A DNA stretch of 56,026 bases from Deltaproteobacteria bacterium (GCA_016219005.1 JACRCN010000080.1:1-56026); one strand, 5' to 3'; positions 46,622-55,512 are shown, numbered from the stretch's first letter. Notes: generated from the sequence alone by a model not told the origin. Numbers and translations: made by a program.

Positions 46622-47560
46622 TTACATGCGCTCCGCCGCCCGCAGGCGCGTGCTGCGTGCCATGGGGTTGGCGGCGATCTCCTCCGGCCCGGGCCGCAGG
46701 ACCTTTTTCGTCAACACCTTCAACACACCCGGCACTCGATCCGGGTTCGCCGCATATGGCGACTCGGGTTGACGGCCTTTCTCCAGGGCGCGCAGACGAT
46801 GCTTTACGATGCGGTCCTCCAGCGAGTGAAAGGCCAGGATGCACAGCCGCCCCTCGCGGTTCAGGCAGGGAGGCACCCGGTCCAGGAATTCCTCGAGGCG
46901 CTCGAGCTCCCGGTTGACGGCGATGCGCAGCGCCATGAACACTCGGGTGGCCGGGTGGATCCGGCCGCGGCCCGCGGCGCGCCCCGGCACCGCGGCGCAG
47001 ACGATGCGGGCCAACTCGCTGCTGGTCCGGACGGGTGCCCGCCGGCGTTCGGCGGCGATGCGCCGGGCGATGCGACCGGCAAAGCGCTCCTCGCCGTATT
47101 CCTGGAAGATCCGGCGCAGCTCGTCCTCGGTCAGGCCGTTGACGAGGTCGGCGGCCGTTTCCGGCGCGCGGGGGTCCATGCGCATGTCCAGCGGCTCCTC
47201 GCGCTGGAAGCTGAAGCCACGGCCGCTGTTCTCCAGCTGGTTCAGACTGAGCCCCAGGTCGAGCAGGATGCCGTCTACACCGGTGATGCCGAGCTGAGAG
47301 AGTACCTTCGGAATCTGCGCGAAATTTTCGCGAACGAGCCGGACTCGGGCCACAAAAGGTTCCAGAACGATCCTGGCGTTGGCGATGGCGGCGGGGTCCT
47401 GGTCGATTCCGATCAGCAGCCCATCCGGCATGATGCGTTCGCAGATGTCCCGGGCGTGGCCGGCGCCGCCCAGCGTGCCGTCGACGTAAATTTTCCCCGG
47501 CCGGCAATTCAGATACTCCAGCACTTCGCCGCGCATGACCGGAATGTGGCGGTACGCCAT
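46622..47560 (-). CDS. rsmH: 16S rRNA (cytosine-1402-N4)-methyltransferase
   Basis: 312 residues. HIPVMRGEVLEYLNCRPGKI at the N-terminus, DGTLGGAGHARDI (SAM loop), DGILLDLGLSLNQLE and the C-terminal LAFHSLEDRIVKHRL are the RsmH/MraW blocks. It methylates C1402 in the ribosomal P site. It lies 4 nt after mraZ and 4 nt before ftsL. Confidence 0.97.
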   Translation of the reverse strand: MAYRHIPVMRGEVLEYLNCRPGKIYVDGTLGGAGHARDICERIMPDGLLIGIDQDPAAIANARIVLEPFVARVRLVRENFAQIPKVLSQLGITGVDGILLDLGLSLNQLENSGRGFSFQREEPLDMRMDPRAPETAADLVNGLTEDELRRIFQEYGEERFAGRIARRIAAERRRAPVRTSSELARIVCAAVPGRAAGRGRIHPATRVFMALRIAVNRELERLEEFLDRVPPCLNREGRLCILAFHSLEDRIVKHRLRALEKGRQPESPYAANPDRVPGVLKVLTKKVLRPGPEEIAANPMARSTRLRAAERM

Positions 47561-47564
47561 GGGC

Positions 47565-48011
47565 CTAAATGCCGAGTTTGGCGATTTCGTTCCGGGCCTC
47601 GGGGTTTCTCAGATCGCCTTCCATCGTGAGGCTTTCCTTTTCGTAATTTTCCCGGGACCAGATTTCAAAGTGGTCGAGGACGCCCACCAGGACGATGTCC
47701 TTGTTCAGGCTGGCGTACTGTCGTAGTGTGGGCGGGATGAGGATGCGATCCTGTTTGTCACAGAGGCACTCGAAGGCGCCGCCGATGAAGATTCGCCGGA
47801 ACCGGCGCATGTAGTCGCTTTTTTCGGCCAGCTGCAGGATGCGCTCCTCCAACTTGTGCCAATCCGCGAAGGGGTAGGCGAGCAGGCAGTTGTCCATCCG
47901 CGAGACCATCAGTCCATCGGCGTCCTCCGAGCGGACCCGATCCCTGAACCGGGTGGGGACCACGATCCGGCCCTTGTCGTCGAGAGTATGGAATGAGCTG
48001 CCGCGAAACAT
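47565..48011 (-). CDS. mraZ: Transcriptional regulator MraZ
   Basis: 148 residues with two MraZ/AbrB-like halves, each with the DxxxR pattern: HTLDDKGRIVVPTRFRDRV and CLCDKQDRILIPPTLRQYA. MraZ binds repeats upstream of its own gene and controls the dcw cluster. The matching repeats are present at 48026-48050. First gene of the cluster. Confidence 0.97.
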   Translation of the reverse strand: MFRGSSFHTLDDKGRIVVPTRFRDRVRSEDADGLMVSRMDNCLLAYPFADWHKLEERILQLAEKSDYMRRFRRIFIGGAFECLCDKQDRILIPPTLRQYASLNKDIVLVGVLDHFEIWSRENYEKESLTMEGDLRNPEARNEIAKLGI

Positions 48012-48025
48012 GAGCGTTGGTTATC

Positions 48026-48050
48026 CCCCACTTTCCACCACTTTGCTCCA
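48026..48050 (-). promoter_or_regulatory. MraZ-binding repeats
   Basis: On the minus strand the sequence TGGAGCAAAGTGGTGGAAAG is followed by TGGGG. This gives three TGGNG repeats at 10-bp spacing (start positions 48050, 48040, 48030), the arrangement known for MraZ-binding boxes (TGGGN separated by 5 nt). They overlap the expected transcription start. Confidence 0.85.
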
Positions 48051-48078
48051 TTAAATATTAATATCCTTTGAGAGTCAA
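48050..48078 (-). promoter_or_regulatory. Sigma-70 promoter of the dcw cluster
   Basis: On the minus strand TTGACT (48078-48073), a 17-nt spacer, then TTTAAT (48055-48050) match the consensus at 5 of 6 positions each. The first MraZ repeat begins at the last base of the -10, so MraZ binding would directly affect transcription. Confidence 0.8.
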
Positions 48079-48297
48079 GGAAAAAATGGCGGATTTTTTA
48101 ATATGATTTTGAGTTGTTAATCGAAAAAACGAGGGGCCGGGACTGGGGTATAAAGGGCGGCCGAAAAGGGAGGCGTCGGAAGCGATCAATCAGACTGACT
48201 GAAGGATAAAGACATGCGCGATCACACAAAGCCGAAATCGTTTAAATCTTCCCCAAGCGCACTTTTCCTCGAACCCGTCATCTGAAGAGTCAGCACG

Positions 48298-50142
48298 TTA
48301 GTTCACGTTAGGCGCTTGCGCCTTTTCCGCCTCCTCCAGGTTGCGGCGGGCGGCGGCGTAGTTCGGGCTGATTTGAAGCGCCCGGCGGAAGCTGTTCCCA
48401 GCCTCCTTCAGCCGGCCTTGTTCCTTCAGCGATACCCCGAGGTTGTTCCAGGCCTCGGCGTAATTCGAGTTGACCCGGATGGCCTCCGAGAACTGGCGAA
48501 TGGCGCCAGCGAGGTCGCCCTGGTTTTTCAGAGCGACCCCGAGGTTGTTGTGGGCGGCTTCGAAATCGGGGTTGAGGCGCAAGGCCTCCTGCAGATGCCG
48601 GACGGCGTCCGGGTAGTTTTCCTGGATGAGATAGGCGACGCCGAGGTTGTTGAGCGCCATGTGGTTGCGTGGTTCGATCCGGACCGCCTCGAGGAGTTCC
48701 CGGATCCCGGCGTCCACCTGTCCCAGCTGCACCAGTACATAACCCAGATTGTACCGGGCATCGTCGTAATTTGGTTTCAGCTTGACGGCCCGGGCGAGGT
48801 AGGCTGCCGCCTCTTCGAAGCGGCCTATTTTCGACAAGGCGCTGCCGAGGTTGTTGAAGGGCCTGGGCTTGAGCGGCGATTTTTCCATGCAATCACGCCA
48901 CAGAGCCACTTCATCGGCCCACACATGACTGCGCTGCCAGGTCCAGAACGAACAACCGGCCGCCAGTGCGGCCAGCAGGGCGACCGCCGCCCATTTCTGC
49001 TTCAGGAACCTGAACACCAGTGACACCAGCACGATCGCCGGGAACACCGAAGGGAGGTAGGTGCGGTGGTCGAAAATGAGCTCGAGCCGTATCACCGAGG
49101 ATTCGATCACCAGGTTGCCCAGGAACCAGAGGGTGGCGTAAGCGCCGAGCGGCTCACGGCGCGCGGTGAGGACCGCCGCCGCGAAAAGTCCGGCCACAAA
49201 CAGGAGGCTGAACAGCGTGGTGGCGGGGTCGAACAGCGCAAGTGAGATGGCGACATCGTGGTCGAGGTTCAGCCGCGAGGGGGCCGGCCAGAACAGGAGG
49301 CTCAGGTAAAAAACCACCACTCGGAACTGGGTCATCACGCGCTGCCACGCGGTCATGCCGCCGCCGGCATATGGAGCGAAGATGCGCTCGACCGGGTTTT
49401 CGAACCCTGAAAAAACCAGCACGATCACGCCAAACGCGACGCAGACACCGGCCAGGGCGGGCAGGCGCCGCCGCAGCCAGTCCTGCTCCAGCTGCTGGAA
49501 GAAAAACCATTCGTACAGGAAGATGAAGATGGGCAGCGTGGCGGCGATTTCCTTGGTCCCGAGGGCCAGCAGCCCAGACACGGCGCACAGGGTCAGCAGG
49601 ATATTCCTGCGGGTGGTCGTGGTCGAAAGTCTCGCACCGGAGTAGCAGGCCATGGCGAGCAGGTAGAACAGGGTCGTCAGGCTGGTCATGCGCTGAACGA
49701 TGTAGGCCACGGACTGGGTATGCAGGGGGTGCACCAGCCAGAGGATGGCCGCCCCGCAGGCGATGGCGCCGGCCTGCTCCCGGAAACCCCTCAGGGCCGG
49801 CGTGCGCAGGGTGAATCGGGCGAGGAAGTAGACCAGGTAACCGTTGATGATGTGGATGAGGATGTTGACGAAGCGGTAGCCGACCACGTTGTAGCCGTTG
49901 AAAAAATAATTCAGAGCGAAGCTGGCGTTGGCCACGGGGCGGTGGGGCAGGGGGCTGTTGAACGCTGCGGCGTAGACGTCCTCGGGGCTCAAGCGCTTCA
50001 GTCGGATATGGCGGTTTTCGGTGATGTTCGGCTCATCGTCGAAAACAAAAGGGCCGGAGAGGGACCCCATGTAGATGAAGATCACCACCACGGCGGCCGT
50101 TAGCAGCAGGATCGTTTCGCGGGAAGAGGTCTTTGAGTCCAT
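48298..50142 (-). CDS. Polytopic membrane protein with C-terminal TPR repeats
   Basis: 614 residues. The first 400 have about ten to eleven hydrophobic segments with a periplasmic loop near the start (GPFVFDDEPNITENRHIR), reminiscent of GT-C type and TMTC-like glycosyltransferase membrane domains. From about residue 415 onward there are roughly five tetratricopeptide repeats (PRPFNNLGSALSKIGRFEEA, AHNNLGVALKNQGDLAGA and similar), ending near residue 605. The FDDEPN block resembles the acidic loop of such transferases. Protein O-glycosylation is possible, but the substrate is unknown. It stands alone between mraZ and the divergent sensor kinase. Confidence 0.8.
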   Translation of the reverse strand: MDSKTSSRETILLLTAAVVVIFIYMGSLSGPFVFDDEPNITENRHIRLKRLSPEDVYAAAFNSPLPHRPVANASFALNYFFNGYNVVGYRFVNILIHIINGYLVYFLARFTLRTPALRGFREQAGAIACGAAILWLVHPLHTQSVAYIVQRMTSLTTLFYLLAMACYSGARLSTTTTRRNILLTLCAVSGLLALGTKEIAATLPIFIFLYEWFFFQQLEQDWLRRRLPALAGVCVAFGVIVLVFSGFENPVERIFAPYAGGGMTAWQRVMTQFRVVVFYLSLLFWPAPSRLNLDHDVAISLALFDPATTLFSLLFVAGLFAAAVLTARREPLGAYATLWFLGNLVIESSVIRLELIFDHRTYLPSVFPAIVLVSLVFRFLKQKWAAVALLAALAAGCSFWTWQRSHVWADEVALWRDCMEKSPLKPRPFNNLGSALSKIGRFEEAAAYLARAVKLKPNYDDARYNLGYVLVQLGQVDAGIRELLEAVRIEPRNHMALNNLGVAYLIQENYPDAVRHLQEALRLNPDFEAAHNNLGVALKNQGDLAGAIRQFSEAIRVNSNYAEAWNNLGVSLKEQGRLKEAGNSFRRALQISPNYAAARRNLEEAEKAQAPNVN

Positions 50143-50167
50143 AGTCGATGGGGTCTTCCAATGTCAT

Positions 50168-50314
50168 AGACGCCATATCAAAAATAGCAGATCACAGCCG
50201 AGGGCCAGGCGCACGCCGCTGAAAAAGCGCAAGACGCCGCGGCGGGTGGTGAGCATTTTTCAGAGGTGTGCAAGGCCGCCGGGGACTGTCAGATGCATTA
50301 TTGAGATGGCGTCT
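50168..50314. repeat. MITE-like interspersed repeat, copy 2 (family C)
   Basis: 147 bp with well-kept terminal inverted repeats: AGACGCCATATCAAAAAT at the left, and the right end read inward is AGACGCCATCTCAATAAT (16 of 18 equal). The interior matches copy 1 in inverse orientation. It lies in the divergent gap between the TPR gene and the sensor kinase. Confidence 0.8.
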
Positions 50315-50464
50315 AAACTCAACTCATTTTGGGCATGTTAGCGCACTTTAGGTATTTTAGACACTTGTTTTTGCGCATTTGACTCTCTTATAGCTTTGTA
50401 CTACGCTGAAAATACAAACGAAGATGTCTATCCCATCGATAGACTCAACAGAAGACATCCCGCC

Positions 50465-52258
50465 ATGAAGACGAAGACTACGCACGACCGGATGATGAAC
50501 TCGATCCTGATCACCGGCATCGTCATCGCCTGCTTCTATTGGGTGTGCGAATCGTTCATGTTCTTTTTTCTGGCGCCGGAGTCCAATTTCTTTCAATATC
50601 TGCTCGGTCCGAACCTGTTCCAGACGTTTACACGGGTTCTCGTGCTGTGCCTCTTCGCCATCTTCGGGTCGCACATCCGGTACACCCTGAACAAGGAACG
50701 GGAGTCGGACGAGGCGCTGCGGGTGAGCGAGGAGAAATACCGCAACATCCTCGAAAGCATCGAGGAAGGGTACTTCGAAACCGACCTGCGTGACAACCTG
50801 ACCTTCTTCAATGCCCCCCTATCCCGTATCCTGGGTTTCAGCGCTGCCGAGCTCCAGGGCAAGAACACCCGAAATTTTACGACCCCGGAGGCCGCGGCCG
50901 CAACAGAGGCCGCGCTCGAAAAGGTGGTGAAGACGGGGGAGGCGGCGTCGGTGGCCGACTACAAGGTCATTCGAAAGGACGGCGACCCGAAGGACCTCGA
51001 GCTCTCTGTTTCGCTGATCCGGAACGCCGAGGGGCGGCCGACGGGTTTCCGCGGCGTGGTCCGGGACGTTTCCGAGCGCAAGCGCGCCGAAGTGGAACGC
51101 AAGAAGCTCGAGGGGCAGCTGCAGCAGGCGCAGAAGATGGAGGCCATCGGCACGCTTGCCGGCGGCATTGCCCACGACTTCAACAACATCCTCATGGGCA
51201 TCCAGGGCAACGCGTCGCTGCTTGATCTGCGGCTCGAATCGGGCCATGCGGGGCACGAGAAGATCCAGAACATCGAGAAGTACGTGGAGAGCGGCACCGA
51301 GCTGTCCCGGCAACTGCTCGGTTTCGCCCGCCGCGGGAAATACAACGTCAAGGCCTCCGACATCAACGAGATCATCGAGAAATCTGCGTCGATGTTCGCG
51401 CGGACGAGGAAGGAGATCCGGGTGCACTGCCAGCTCGCCCCCGAGGTTTGGACGGTGGAGGTCGACCGCGGCCAGATCGAGCAGGTGCTGCTCAACCTCT
51501 GCATCAACGCGTGGCAGGCCATGCCCGACGGCGGGGACCTCAACCTGATGACGGAAAACCTGTTCCTGGACGAAAACTACGTGCGGCCTTACAAAGTGAA
51601 GCCGGGCTGCTACGTGAAGATCACCGTGGCCGACAGCGGGGTCGGCATCGACAAGGCGGACATGGCCCGGGTCTTCGAGCCGTTCTTCACTACCAAGGAA
51701 ATGGGTCGCGGCACCGGCCTCGGCCTGGCCTCGGTGTACGGGATCGTCAAGGGCCACGGCGGCCACATCAACGTCTACAGCGAAAAAGGCCAGGGCACCA
51801 CCTTCACCATCTACCTGCCGGCCTCCGCGCGGGAGGTGGAGGCAGAGGTGCGGCGCGCGTCGGCCACGGTTCAGAAGGGACAGGAGACGGTTCTGCTGGT
51901 CGACGACGAGGAGATGATCATCGATGTCGGCCGGGGCCTGCTGAGCGAGCTCGGCTACACGGTGATGGAGGCGCGCAGCGGCCCGGAAGCCCTGGAGGTG
52001 TACCGGCAAAACTCGGGCCGGATCGACATCGTCATCATGGACATGATCATGCCCGGCATGGGCGGCGGCGAAACCTTCGACCGTCTGAAGCGGATCGACC
52101 CCAACGTGAAGGTGCTCCTGTGCAGCGGCTACAGCATCAACGGCCAGGCGTCCAAAATCATGGGGCGCGGCTGCGAGGGGTTCATCCAGAAGCCGTTCAC
52201 GCTCAAGCAGCTTTCGACCAAGATCCGGGAAATATTGGATAGGGGGAAAAAAGATTAG
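50465..52258 (+). CDS. Hybrid sensor histidine kinase with PAS and receiver domains
   Basis: 597 residues from ATG 50465; a TTG at 50396 would add 23 residues. Two N-terminal membrane helices (ILITGIVIACFYWVCESFMF and the FTRVLVLCLFAIFG region) are followed by a PAS domain (EEKYRNILESIEEGYFETD onward). The phospho-acceptor His is in LAGGIAHDFNNI near residue 236. The ATPase has NAWQAMPDGG, VADSGVGIDK and GRGTGLGLASVYGIV. A C-terminal receiver has LLVDDEE and the phospho-Asp in VIMDMIMPGMGG (about 526), with conserved Lys in FIQKPF. The IAHDFNNIL type of DHp box is common in Desulfobacterota. No cognate regulator lies next to it. Confidence 0.93.
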   Translation: MKTKTTHDRMMNSILITGIVIACFYWVCESFMFFFLAPESNFFQYLLGPNLFQTFTRVLVLCLFAIFGSHIRYTLNKERESDEALRVSEEKYRNILESIEEGYFETDLRDNLTFFNAPLSRILGFSAAELQGKNTRNFTTPEAAAATEAALEKVVKTGEAASVADYKVIRKDGDPKDLELSVSLIRNAEGRPTGFRGVVRDVSERKRAEVERKKLEGQLQQAQKMEAIGTLAGGIAHDFNNILMGIQGNASLLDLRLESGHAGHEKIQNIEKYVESGTELSRQLLGFARRGKYNVKASDINEIIEKSASMFARTRKEIRVHCQLAPEVWTVEVDRGQIEQVLLNLCINAWQAMPDGGDLNLMTENLFLDENYVRPYKVKPGCYVKITVADSGVGIDKADMARVFEPFFTTKEMGRGTGLGLASVYGIVKGHGGHINVYSEKGQGTTFTIYLPASAREVEAEVRRASATVQKGQETVLLVDDEEMIIDVGRGLLSELGYTVMEARSGPEALEVYRQNSGRIDIVIMDMIMPGMGGGETFDRLKRIDPNVKVLLCSGYSINGQASKIMGRGCEGFIQKPFTLKQLSTKIREILDRGKKD

Positions 52259-52294
52259 AACGCCTATAACGCGCTATTGGGCATTCGCTTTTCT

Positions 52295-52378
52295 AGAAGC
52301 TACTCAAAAACAGCAGATCACAGCCGCGGGCCACGCCGCCACAGACTGTCGGATGTATCTTTTGGATAGCTTTTACTC
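52295..52378. repeat. MITE-like interspersed repeat, shortened copy 3 (family C)
   Basis: About 80 bp. The left end AGAAGCTACTCAAAAACAGC with AGATCACAGCCGCGGGCC matches copies 1 and 2, and the right end with GACTGTCGGATGTATCTTTT matches the other end, but the middle (about 60 bp) is missing. The right edge includes the stop codon of the minus-strand helicase gene (52373-52375). It fills the gap between the convergent kinase and helicase genes and may act as a joint transcript end. Confidence 0.7.
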
Positions 52379-54454
52379 AAACATCACCGGATCCCTCAGG
52401 ATCAGCTCGAGCGCCCGGGCGGCGGAGGCGGCAGCTTCCGGGAAGACCCGTTCCAGATCGCGGATGTGCCGCAAGTTGTCCGCCGTTCTAAGGATCAGCA
52501 TGGATAGGTCGCCCTCTTCCATCTCCGCGGCCCCTACGACGCTCTCCCAGGACTGCCCCCCGGCCCAGGCGTACATTACCGCCGCCGGCTTCAGGTAGAG
52601 CGCCCGGTCCCCGAACCCCGCCGCCTGCATCTGCCCGATGAACGGCATGAGGGCTGCGGCCGTGCGCTGGTATCGCTGAATCAGCACCTTGGGCAGGCGC
52701 TTGCGGTCGAGCCGCTCGTCGGTCTCCTTCTCGTTCACGAACACGGCAACGATCGCCGCCAGCAGCGCCGGATCGGAGCGGGGGAAGACACCCGCGCGGA
52801 ATCCCTCCGCGATCAGCAGCGGCTGGTCGACCCGCAGCTGGCTCGCCCATTGTCCATCCTCTGTCAACTCGTCCCTATCGTTCACGTATCCCTTCCGGCG
52901 CAAAAACTCCAGGTGCCGCAGGAAATCGCGCCACAGACGGGATGGGCCGGCGGGTGCGGCCGGATTGGGGTGAGCCCTGCCCATGCGGTAAGCGGCAAAC
53001 GAGCGGTGGAGCATCTCCTCGACCATGGCCGGTGTGTGGGAAAGCAGCAGGTTCAGTACCATCGAGAAGTTGATCCGGATCTGGCTCTCCACGCCCGAGG
53101 GCGCAGTGGCGAACAGGCGGTGGATCTGGCGCACGTCCATAAAACGGCCCGGGACGATGAGGGCGAAACCGATGTGGTCCATGCCGCGGCGCCCGGCCCT
53201 GCCGGTCATCTGGTGGAACTCGGTGGGATCGAGCGGCAGGAATTGCGTGCCGTTGAAACGGTCGGAGTTCAGGAAGACGATGGTGCGGGCCGGGAAGTTG
53301 ACGCCGGCCGCCACCGTGGTGGTGGCAAAGACCGCGTCCAGCAGCCCCTCGGTCATCAGCCGTTCCAGCGCGAGTTTCCAGAAGGGCAGCTGCCCGCTGT
53401 GGTGCGACCCCACCGCCAGGTGCTCCAGGTGCCAGAGCTGCCGGTGCCGGGCCATGCGCGGGCTCTGCCGGGTAAAGGCCTCGATCCTGGACGTGAGTCG
53501 CAGCCGGCGGTCCGGGTCGGCGATCCGGTTGTCCCGGCACATGTCCAGGGCGCGGTCGCAGTCGGCGCGGGATTTGAGGAAGAAGATTGCCGGCAGCAGG
53601 TCATAGCGGCGCAGCACCTCCAGCACGCGGCCGCAGTGCGGCAGGCTGCCGCCGCGCGCGAAGCCGCGTTTCTGCCCCTGACTGTCGGCGACCCGCCGAT
53701 CGAGCCCGCCCGCCGCCCCTTTGCGCGCGGGGGCGGCGAGCGGGATCAGTGTGCCCCCGGGGTCGAGGAACAGGGGAAAGATCGGGACGGGCCGTTTTGT
53801 TTCCGTAACCACGGTGCAGGTACTGCCGCGAATGGAAGCCAGCCATGAGGCGATTTCGCCGGCATTGCCGATGGTGGCGGAAAGCAGCAGCAGCCGGACC
53901 CGCGCCGGCAGGTAGATCATGACCTCTTCCCAGACGACCCCGCGTTCGCCGTCCCCTAAGTAGTGCGCCTCGTCGAGCACCACGAGATCGCTGTCCAGGG
54001 ACTCGCCGCGGTGCATCGCGTCATAGAGCTGGTTGCGTAGGATTTCGGTGGTGCCTACGGTGATCGGCGCATCGGGGTCCTCCTTGCGGTCACCGGTCAG
54101 GATGCCGACCTCGCCGGTCCCGAAGATCGCTGAAAATTCGGCATGCTTGGCGTTGCTGAGAGCCTTCAGCGGGCAGGCGTACCAGGCGCTTCCGCCCTGC
54201 GCGCGAACGCGGGCGATCGCCTGCTCGGCGATCCAGGTCTTGCCGGAGCCGGTCGGGGCAGTGACCAGGCAGTCACCGTGCTCGATTGCCGCCAGGGCAT
54301 CCACCTGGAAGCGGTCGGGGGTGAAGCGTTCGCTCGCCGGGACGCCGATGCGGGCAAAGACCCGCTTGAGGCGCGGATCGGCCGCGGGGGTGAAGCGCCG
54401 GGGTTCAGGCGGTCGGGCTCGTTCGCGTCGGCGGTAGGTGTGGGAGCGGTGCAT
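52373..54454 (-). CDS. Ski2-type DEAD/DEAH-box helicase
   Basis: 693 residues. The helicase core has APTGSGKTWIAEQAI (motif I), KALSNAKHAEF (Ia), VVLDEAHYLGDGERG (II, DEAH), LLLSATIGN (III), FATTTVAAGVNFPART (V) and HQMTGRAGRRGMDHIG (VI). Spacing and the AGRRG motif are typical of Ski2-like superfamily 2 helicases, which unwind RNA or DNA 3' to 5'. A helical C-terminal part of about 200 residues follows. The N-terminus is Arg/Pro-rich. It is too divergent from the archaeal Hel308 and from Lhr to name. The role is unclear, possibly RNA turnover or repair. Confidence 0.92.
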   Translation of the reverse strand: MHRSHTYRRRERARPPEPRRFTPAADPRLKRVFARIGVPASERFTPDRFQVDALAAIEHGDCLVTAPTGSGKTWIAEQAIARVRAQGGSAWYACPLKALSNAKHAEFSAIFGTGEVGILTGDRKEDPDAPITVGTTEILRNQLYDAMHRGESLDSDLVVLDEAHYLGDGERGVVWEEVMIYLPARVRLLLLSATIGNAGEIASWLASIRGSTCTVVTETKRPVPIFPLFLDPGGTLIPLAAPARKGAAGGLDRRVADSQGQKRGFARGGSLPHCGRVLEVLRRYDLLPAIFFLKSRADCDRALDMCRDNRIADPDRRLRLTSRIEAFTRQSPRMARHRQLWHLEHLAVGSHHSGQLPFWKLALERLMTEGLLDAVFATTTVAAGVNFPARTIVFLNSDRFNGTQFLPLDPTEFHQMTGRAGRRGMDHIGFALIVPGRFMDVRQIHRLFATAPSGVESQIRINFSMVLNLLLSHTPAMVEEMLHRSFAAYRMGRAHPNPAAPAGPSRLWRDFLRHLEFLRRKGYVNDRDELTEDGQWASQLRVDQPLLIAEGFRAGVFPRSDPALLAAIVAVFVNEKETDERLDRKRLPKVLIQRYQRTAAALMPFIGQMQAAGFGDRALYLKPAAVMYAWAGGQSWESVVGAAEMEEGDLSMLILRTADNLRHIRDLERVFPEAAASAARALELILRDPVMFE

Positions 54455-54497
54455 GTGGGGTGAAGTGCAAGTTCCTAAATTGATTGAAGCTAAAAGT

Positions 54498-54762
54498 TAT
54501 GGGCCCGTAAAAAAATCGATTCGAAAATTTCTCCCACCTCCCTTGCCATACACAGCGGCAAATGAAATAGCGCATGGGATATTTGTGAATACGCATCAAC
54601 GCTGGGCTGGTGATTGCAACATGCGCAATTATTTATGACGCTGTGTATAAATAGGGTGTTAGAGATACCGGCGTTTCTCCCCCTTTGCAAAAGGGGGCCG
54701 GGAGGATTTCGTCGCGGCATGAGGATGGCGCCGCGTGCCCCTGCTTCTTACGAAGTCGTCAA
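54498..54762. repeat. MITE-like element downstream of the CooC-like gene (family B, copy 2)
   Basis: Its ends match the element at 7694-7849: TTATGGGCCCGTAAAAAAA at the left, and the right end read inward is TTGACGACTTCGTAAGAAG. The right end lies inside the cooC-like gene and gives it its last codons and stop (54748-54750). The interior (265 bp) differs from copy 1 and contains a palindrome at 54676-54709. No gene is supported in 54455-54747. Confidence 0.5.
54676..54709. repeat. Palindromic CCCCCTTTGCAAAAGGGGG unit
   Basis: CCCCCTTTGCAAAAGGGGG with GGGAGGATTT after it. It is the same palindrome as the four units at 55592-55756. On the minus strand it lies 39 nt past the CooC-like stop and could act as a transcript-end hairpin. 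Confidence 0.6.
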
Positions 54763-55512
54763 TTTTTCTATCATCCCTCCCACCGCGGCCTTGGCCGGCG
54801 AATCGACGGCGTAGGGGGAGATACCCTTGAGGTCGGCTTCGATGAGGGCGTTGTCGTGCGGCAGGAAACCCAGGAAGTCGAAGCCGGGCATCGCGGACCG
54901 GAGGAATTCTTCGTCCGAGGCGTTGCGGACCTTGTTGCCGACGACCGCGATGCGGTTCAGGTTGATTTCGGAGGCGAGCCTGCGGATGTGCTCGGCCGTG
55001 TCGATGCTGCGCCGGCCGGGCTCTACTACGACGATGAGCTTGTCCACGGCCTTGGCCGTGGACCGGCCGAGGTGCTCGATGCCGGCCTCCATGTCCATCA
55101 CGACCACCTCGTCGCGCCGCAGCACGATGTGCATGACGAGCGCCCGCAGCAGGGCGCTCTCGGGGCAGATGCAGCCGGAGCCGCCCTTCTTGACGCCGCC
55201 CAGACGCATGAACTTGATGTTGCCGAGCCGGGCCGACAGGGCGTCCGGCAGGTCGTCCACCCGGGGGTTGAGCTTGAAGTAACCGCCGATGGTATCGGGC
55301 TTGGCGCCCGTGCGCTCCAAAACGAGTTCCTTCATTTCCGCGATAGGGACAATGCGGTCGGCCCCCGCGATCCCGAGACCGGCGGCCAGGTTGGCGTCCG
55401 GGTCGGCGTCGATGGCGAGCACTTTCCTGCCCTGGTCGCTCAGGGTCCGGATCAGAAGCGCGGCAAAGGTCGTCTTGCCTACGCCGCCTTTGCCGCTTAC
55501 GGCGAATTTCAT
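54748..55512 (-). CDS. CooC-like MinD-superfamily ATPase
   Basis: 254 residues. VSGKGGVGKTTFAALLI (deviant Walker A), KVLAIDADPDANLAAGLG, a CICPESALLRALV block and DEVVVMDMEAGIEHLGRST are the CooC pattern. CooC-type ATPases help insert nickel into carbon monoxide dehydrogenase or acetyl-CoA synthase in the cytoplasm. No CODH gene is in the window, though one could lie beyond the right edge. The last residues (IEKLTTS) and the stop come from the terminal inverted repeat of the element at 54498-54762, so the native C-terminus may have been replaced. GGAGG precedes the ATG. Confidence 0.88.
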   Translation of the reverse strand: MKFAVSGKGGVGKTTFAALLIRTLSDQGRKVLAIDADPDANLAAGLGIAGADRIVPIAEMKELVLERTGAKPDTIGGYFKLNPRVDDLPDALSARLGNIKFMRLGGVKKGGSGCICPESALLRALVMHIVLRRDEVVVMDMEAGIEHLGRSTAKAVDKLIVVVEPGRRSIDTAEHIRRLASEINLNRIAVVGNKVRNASDEEFLRSAMPGFDFLGFLPHDNALIEADLKGISPYAVDSPAKAAVGGMIEKLTTS

